DNA of 10,464 bases, from assembly GCA_002407865.1 (NCBI GenBank), contig DHPI01000060.1, positions 40,252-50,715 on the forward strand, written 5' to 3'. The notes beneath the pieces are model-generated. The model searched no databases and was not told the origin of the DNA. It worked only from the letters and a program-made list of their open reading frames with translations. Source of the DNA: Spirochaetia bacterium UBA5368 (GTDB lineage Bacteria; Spirochaetota; UBA4802; UBA5368). How positions within the stretch are numbered: position 1 is the stretch's first letter; every line of letters begins with the position of its first letter. The translations under genes were made by a program, and so were the position numbers. Positions 7,380 through 10,464 of the stretch are shown one piece after another.

Positions 7380-8096
7380 ATGAATACAATACGCCTCGTA
7401 CTCTACCAGCAACCACTCGGCATACGGATGCCGCACTGTCATGCCGAAGAGATACGCTCGTACCGCCCCCACTTTGTATGCTTTCCCGAATATTTTTTCG
7501 TCAACAAGAGGCTTGGCAATCACGGTCAGACGCCGCACAACCAGCAGCGCCAGCTCGAGCGGATGCGCACAATGTCGCGCTGTCTCGACACCATCGTTAT
7601 CGGCGGCACCATGCCAGAACTGGACGGCGGCGCCCTCTACAATACATCGTTCGTCTTCAGCAGCGGCTCACTGCTTGGATTCTACCGCAAACAGCATTTG
7701 TTTTTTGCCGAGGAAGGCAAAATCACGCCCGGGAACGGCTACAAAACGTTCACTGCGCACGGCGTGACATTCGGGATTCTCATCTGCGCGGACGTATTTC
7801 ACGATACAAGCTTTCTCGCGATGAAACAGATGGGCGCGAAGATAATCTTCGTACCGACGTTTTCACTGAAACGCTCCGAATTGCCCGAGGAAAAATTTAA
7901 ACGCGACAACGACATATTCGTCCGCGGCGCCATTCTCTCGGACGCGGTCATTGCCAAGGTCTGCGGGGTAAAATCGGAATACCGTGATTTTTTGCAGGCC
8001 CGCAGCCTCATCGCCGATAAAAACGGGGTGCTCTACCGCGTTCAGCCCGACGAGGAGGATTCGGGGATGATTATCAAGTACGAAATCGGGATCTGA
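7380..8096 (+). CDS. short carbon-nitrogen hydrolase (nitrilase superfamily)
   Basis: This 238-residue protein has the Glu-Lys-Cys triad of the nitrilase superfamily: E37 in VCFPEYFF, K104 in GFYRKQHLF, and nucleophile C136 in FGILICADVF, followed by the typical strand MGAKIIFVPTF (151-161). Members hydrolyse amide or nitrile C-N bonds, commonly in the cytoplasm. At 238 residues it is shorter than most single-domain members (about 260-300), with a compact N-terminus, although all triad regions are present. The sequence around the Lys and Cys does not match the N-carbamoylputrescine amidase pattern, so I do not link it to the polyamine genes, which also face it in the opposite direction. The ATG at 7380 has only a weak, distant AGGT. 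The stop codon overlaps the start of a 21-bp tandem repeat. Confidence 0.85.
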   Translation: MNTIRLVLYQQPLGIRMPHCHAEEIRSYRPHFVCFPEYFFVNKRLGNHGQTPHNQQRQLERMRTMSRCLDTIVIGGTMPELDGGALYNTSFVFSSGSLLGFYRKQHLFFAEEGKITPGNGYKTFTAHGVTFGILICADVFHDTSFLAMKQMGAKIIFVPTFSLKRSELPEEKFKRDNDIFVRGAILSDAVIAKVCGVKSEYRDFLQARSLIADKNGVLYRVQPDEEDSGMIIKYEIGI

Positions 8097-8157
8097 ACGC
8101 GACGACTCGAAACATGAACGCGACGATTCAAATCATGAATGCGACGATTCGAATCGT
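8095..8157. repeat. three 21-bp tandem repeats
   Basis: Three direct copies lie end to end at 8095-8115, 8116-8136 and 8137-8157. All share the pattern GAAYGCGACGAYTCRAA and differ at a few positions. Copy 1 begins inside the TGA stop of the nitrilase-family gene. The array fills most of the gap between the two convergent genes. A related string, ACGATTCAAG, occurs at the 3' end of the spermidine synthase gene. Confidence 0.8.
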
Positions 8158-8170
8158 CGCATTCATGATT
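8131..8170. terminator. perfect 40-bp palindrome between convergent genes
   Basis: The two halves (8131-8150 and 8151-8170) are exact reverse complements with no spacer, centred on GATTCGAATC. Repeat copy 3 forms most of the left half. In RNA either strand would fold into a long hairpin; there is no clear T tract, so it is not a classical intrinsic terminator. Its place between two convergent stops fits a bidirectional transcription end or mRNA 3'-end protection. As DNA it could also extrude a cruciform or bind a dimeric protein. The structure is certain and the role is inferred. Confidence 0.5.
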
Positions 8171-8178
8171 CACACACG

Positions 8179-9036
8179 TTACGATTCAAGCCGCTTTTTA
8201 ATGAATGTCGGAAGGAAAAACGCGCCGCGATGGGCGTCGGCATTGTAATACTTCAGTTGCGACCCGAGCGCCTTTACGCGCGCTTCGTTAAAATCGTTCA
8301 GCGGATGGTACTTCTTTGAGCAGAAGGTAAACCCGATAACGCCGCTGGGATACGTGGGAACCATCGTGTAATAGTAACCAGCGTGTGCGTAGAGTTTCTT
8401 CGCGAAGCCCACCAGTTTCTCGATTATATCGGCGTGATAAAAAAACGACTCGGCCTGCGTCGCGGCAATGCCGTCATCCTTCAACGCGCCGCGCATATCC
8501 GCGTAAAATTCCTCCGTGAACAACACCACCGCCGGTCCTATCGGATCGGAAGAATCGACAAGGATGATGTCGTAGGTGTTCTTGTGCTCCCGTACAAACT
8601 TCGCGCCATCCTCGTTATACACAGTGACGCGCGGGTCGCTGAACGAGCACGACATCGTTGGGAGATATTTGATCGCAAAATTGATAACCTCCCTGTCGAT
8701 TTCGCAGATATCGACGCGCTTTACCGAGGGGTGCTTCAACACCTCGCGCATCGTGCCGCCATCGCCGCCGCCGATCACCAGCACGCTCTCGGGATTCGGG
8801 TGTACGCACATCGGCACGTGCGCAATCATCTCGTGATACGCATATTCGTCCCACTCCGTACACATCACGACCCCGTCGATTACCAGCATCCGCCCGAAGC
8901 TCTTCGTTTCGTAAATTTCGATGCGCTGAAATTCAGAATCGAACGTATCGATAATCTTGTTGATCTTGATTTTGAATGTGCGCCCGTTCTCTATTTCGAG
9001 AATTTCTTCAAACCATGATTGCGATTCTACAGGCAT
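8179..9036 (-). CDS. speE: spermidine synthase (polyamine aminopropyltransferase)
   Basis: This 285-residue enzyme transfers the aminopropyl group of decarboxylated S-adenosylmethionine to a diamine, normally putrescine, giving spermidine and methylthioadenosine. The N-terminal beta domain (about 1-65) has the typical FQRIEIYETKSFGRMLVIDG. The Rossmann domain carries the cofactor loop LVIGGGDGGTMREVLKH (86-102), EID at 112-114, the NEDGAKF segment (141-147), and the catalytic DSSDPIGPA (161-169). The length is standard. The ATG at 9036 has a strong GGAGGT site five to six bases upstream. It lies downstream of the two SpeD-like genes on the same strand but is separated from them by an intrinsic terminator, and it seems to have its own -10 box. 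The acceptor amine cannot be proven from sequence; putrescine is the default for the family. Confidence 0.95.
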   Translation of the reverse strand: MPVESQSWFEEILEIENGRTFKIKINKIIDTFDSEFQRIEIYETKSFGRMLVIDGVVMCTEWDEYAYHEMIAHVPMCVHPNPESVLVIGGGDGGTMREVLKHPSVKRVDICEIDREVINFAIKYLPTMSCSFSDPRVTVYNEDGAKFVREHKNTYDIILVDSSDPIGPAVVLFTEEFYADMRGALKDDGIAATQAESFFYHADIIEKLVGFAKKLYAHAGYYYTMVPTYPSGVIGFTFCSKKYHPLNDFNEARVKALGSQLKYYNADAHRGAFFLPTFIKKRLES

Positions 9037-9059
9037 ACTGTACCTCCCACTCAGTAATA

Positions 9060-9065
9060 ATTATA
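9060..9065 (-). promoter_or_regulatory. TATAAT -10 box of speE inside the terminator tail
   Basis: A perfect TATAAT (9065-9060, minus strand) sits directly in the T-rich tail of the terminator hairpin. Transcription from it would start near 9053 and leave ~17 bases, including GGAGGT, before the speE ATG at 9036. No good -35 is present at 17 bases (GGCAAT, within the hairpin), so activity may be weak or depend on an activator. Confidence 0.4.
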
Positions 9066-9094
9066 AAAAAGGCGGCATCCTGATTGCCGCCTTT
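9061..9094 (-). terminator. intrinsic terminator after the SpeD-like gene
   Basis: A perfect 10-base stem (AAAGGCGGCA at 9068-9077 with TGCCGCCTTT at 9085-9094) encloses a 7-base loop. Read on the minus strand it is followed by six T residues and ATAATTATT. It lies 24 bases past the stop of the SpeD-like gene and 31 bases before speE, so it would limit read-through from the speD pair into speE. Confidence 0.85.
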
Positions 9095-9118
9095 CGTAGT
9101 AACAATGAATAATCAGGG

Positions 9119-9538
9119 TTACTTTCTCAGCGACACATTGAGGGTGTAGTCGCTTCCCCTGAAATAGCTCAGCGTAAAATGCGCAACCACTTCAGGGTCG
9201 TAATATTTGCAACTGAAGACGTCTATATACGAGGTATTCGTCAGATTCGCGAAATGCCCGGATATAAGAGAGGTTTCAATCAGCTGAATCATTGAATACC
9301 CCGCGACACGCTCATCCTCGCCGAAATTCACGACCGTGGTGTCGCCAAACCGCTTCATCTCGATCAGATCGCAGAGCTGGATCACATACTGGCGAATCAT
9401 CTCGGCGTCCCTGATTATCGCGGGATCGCAGTTATGCACATCAACACTGCAATATAACCCCCATGCGCCTAACTCGTTAAACGCATTCTCGCCGGGGAAG
9501 GGTTTTACAGTTGCTTTATTATTCAATGTAGCCTGCAT
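9119..9538 (-). CDS. divergent SpeD-like protein (AdoMet decarboxylase paralogue)
   Basis: This 139-residue protein is a distant paralogue of the adjacent speD product. GAWGLYCSVDVHNCD (24-38) matches the first SpeD strand and SYIDVFSCK (103-111) matches VDVFTCG. Aligned without gaps back from that motif, S90, H95 and C110 (in ETSLISGHF and DVFSC) fall on S63, H68 and C83 of SpeD, the cleavage serine, processing histidine and catalytic cysteine. The residue before the serine is T89 instead of Glu, and the one after is Leu instead of His. About 89 residues precede the serine (62 in SpeD) and only 50 follow (74 in SpeD). It may be a pyruvoyl enzyme with changed substrate, or an inactive partner of SpeD. 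The ATG at 9538 is chosen because GGAGG lies six bases upstream; the TTG at 9544 is too close to it. It overlaps the end of speD by 20 bases. Confidence 0.8.
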   Translation of the reverse strand: MQATLNNKATVKPFPGENAFNELGAWGLYCSVDVHNCDPAIIRDAEMIRQYVIQLCDLIEMKRFGDTTVVNFGEDERVAGYSMIQLIETSLISGHFANLTNTSYIDVFSCKYYDPEVVAHFTLSYFRGSDYTLNVSLRK

Positions 9539-9929
9539 TTTCAACCTCCATAAACGATATTACATCCTTGAAATTGCTCTTCTCCGGTAGAATACCCCGC
9601 TGAAACTGGAAAATCGAGCACCGTTCCGCTTCCAGTTCGTTTTTGATATGATCCATCGCAATCTGGAAATCACAATCTCCGCAAGTAAACACATCGACAG
9701 CCGCGTATCCGTGTTCCGGCCATGTATGGATGGTTAAATGTGACTCTGCAATAACAACTACACCGCTTATGCCGTAAGGAGAGAATTTATGAAAAAAGGG
9801 TTGTATAATAGTGGCCTTAGAGAGTTCGGCAGCAGCCATCATTACCTCCTCAACCTTTCTGACATCATTCAACACTTCTTCATTGCAGTTGAAGAGTTCC
9901 GCTATCAAATGCGTACCCAAACCCTCCAT
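9519..9929 (-). CDS. speD: S-adenosylmethionine decarboxylase proenzyme (class 1, Thermotoga/Bacillus type)
   Basis: This 136-residue proenzyme cuts itself to form a pyruvoyl group and decarboxylates S-adenosylmethionine, supplying the aminopropyl donor for spermidine synthase. The N-terminus MEGLGTHLIAELFNCN is typical. The processing site is E62-S63 in VIAESHLTIHTWPEHGYAAVDVFTCG, with H68 and C83 at the positions known from Thermotoga maritima SpeD. Cleavage before S63 would give a 62-residue beta chain and a 74-residue alpha chain starting with pyruvoyl. The length is normal. The ATG at 9929 has a GAGGT site seven bases upstream. Its last 20 bases overlap the SpeD-like gene, whose ribosome site lies inside this coding region, so translation of the two is probably coupled. 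It is the first gene of the cluster and is preceded by a long non-coding region. Confidence 0.95.
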   Translation of the reverse strand: MEGLGTHLIAELFNCNEEVLNDVRKVEEVMMAAAELSKATIIQPFFHKFSPYGISGVVVIAESHLTIHTWPEHGYAAVDVFTCGDCDFQIAMDHIKNELEAERCSIFQFQRGILPEKSNFKDVISFMEVENAGYIE

Positions 9930-10400
9930 GGCAATTACCTCGTAAATAATTAATATCTTCTACACTTTCGTGAGTGTATGCTGCTGTAAAACAACGAAAT
10001 TGCAAAGATTTGCCCTGGGGATTATTGATCCCACTCGGCTACGCACAGTTAATAGGAAATTAGATTCGCTATCTCCTGCCTTTTGTATTTAAACCATTTC
10101 TGATTTTGATCATAGAAAGGTATTGCTACCTTTGGAAAATATCACCCCCTCAGATTGAGGAACCATACATAGAAATATAACATATTTTTCAAGAATAAAT
10201 ACATTAATATCAATAAAATTTTAAAAAATTTCCATCCCCTCTTTAATAATCACGCATATTTTGTTAATATAAAATAATATATCGATTTTTAACAGGATGT
10301 CGTTCAATAATTGCAGAAACAATCTGCCGTGAGCATAATTAATAGTTTTAAATATTCAAGCAAAAAAATTATGTCACTCAATAATTAATCACAAAAAACA
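9930..10400 (-). other. AT-rich non-coding region upstream of speD
   Basis: About 470 bases hold no convincing gene. The part from 10160 to 10400 is very AT-rich, unlike the coding DNA around it. Small hairpins are present: AAAGGTA/TACCTTT with a four-base loop (10116-10133), CCTCA/TGAGG (10148-10160), GGGAT/ATCCC (about 10017-10032) and ACACT/AGTGT just before speD (9961-9978). I find no complete promoter: TATTAA near 9950 and TACACT near 9973 lack good -35 boxes. The stretch probably carries the speD promoter and perhaps a structured leader, but this is not shown. No known riboswitch consensus was recognised. Confidence 0.4.
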
Positions 10401-10463
10401 TCATTCCCCGGCAATCGTTCCCTCAGCGCCCTCCCTGCCGGCATTCAGCACGCGGACACCTGT
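10401..10463 (-). CDS. possible C-terminal fragment of an unknown protein
   Basis: On the minus strand the GC-rich edge of the window has an open frame of 20 residues (TGVRVLNAGREGAEGTIAGE) ending in TGA at 10403-10401. The abrupt change from GC-rich sequence here to AT-rich sequence beyond the stop fits the end of a gene. The plus strand is open too, so the call is weak, and no family can be named. Confidence 0.3.
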   Translation of the reverse strand, partial: TGVRVLNAGREGAEGTIAGE

Positions 10464-10464
10464 A

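Noticed and set aside
7380..8096. Nitrilase-family gene as N-carbamoylputrescine amidase (AguB) serving the polyamine genes
   Set aside because: The sequence around Lys104 and Cys136 does not match that family, and the gene is convergent with speE, not co-transcribed.
9119..9538. Calling the SpeD-like protein a dead pseudo-enzyme
   Set aside because: An alignment placing the Glu residues together makes Ser and His appear lost. The gapless alignment from DVF[ST]C restores Ser, His and Cys, so inactivity cannot be claimed.
9539..9544. TTG start at 9544 for the SpeD-like gene
   Set aside because: It is one base from the GGAGG ribosome site; the ATG at 9538 has the correct six-base spacing.
10030..10042. 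tRNA-like string GTAGCCGAGTGGG on the minus strand
   Set aside because: No acceptor stem, anticodon arm or T-arm (GGTTCGAAT-like) can be placed around it.
10069..10113. Fourteen-codon ORF upstream of speD (minus strand) as a leader peptide
   Set aside because: It has no ribosome site at the right distance and its length is expected by chance.

Overview
The window carries nine complete protein genes, a possible tenth gene fragment at the right edge, and several regulatory sites. Coding DNA is GC-rich, while the right-hand non-coding stretch (about 10100-10400) is strongly AT-rich. The gene content (degenerate HD-GYP protein, Thermotoga-type glucan phosphorylase, B12-binding radical SAM protein, class 1 SpeD with SpeE) suggests an environmental Gram-negative or deep-branching bacterium. 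A spirochaete-like or deltaproteobacteria-like origin is my best guess, but no marker gene here settles it. I see no transposase, integrase, CRISPR array, tRNA or rRNA.

Layout, left to right. (1) 23-1317, + strand: a TetR-family regulator translationally coupled to a small HD-domain phosphohydrolase. (2) 1328-2524, - strand: an HD-GYP-type protein whose signature HD dipeptide has become LD, preceded by a good sigma70-like promoter. (3) 2725-3105, + strand: a small membrane-anchored protein with an unusual five-residue Arg-Arg repeat, preceded by a leader full of inverted repeats. (4) 3183-4652, + strand: a B12-binding-type radical SAM protein of the DUF4080 kind, whose 3' end overlaps the 3' end of the next gene. 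(5) 4639-7194, - strand: an alpha-glucan phosphorylase. (6) 7380-8096, + strand: a short nitrilase-superfamily amidohydrolase. (7) 8095-8170: three 21-bp tandem repeats, the last forming a perfect 40-bp palindrome. (8) 8179-9929, - strand: a polyamine cluster of canonical speD, a second divergent SpeD-like gene, an intrinsic terminator, then speE. (9) 9930-10400: a long AT-rich non-coding stretch upstream of speD.

How the genes fit together. SpeD makes decarboxylated S-adenosylmethionine and SpeE transfers its aminopropyl group to putrescine to give spermidine. The SpeD-like paralogue between them is the most interesting item. When aligned without gaps back from the conserved DVF[ST]C motif, it keeps the Ser/His/Cys positions of a pyruvoyl decarboxylase but has lost the Glu before the cleavage serine and has a long beta side and a short alpha side. 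It may be a processed enzyme with changed substrate or an AdoMetDC-activating partner. No ornithine, arginine or agmatine enzyme is present here, so the putrescine source is not visible. The other genes look like independent units (regulator plus HD hydrolase, glycogen or maltodextrin breakdown, uncharacterised radical SAM chemistry).
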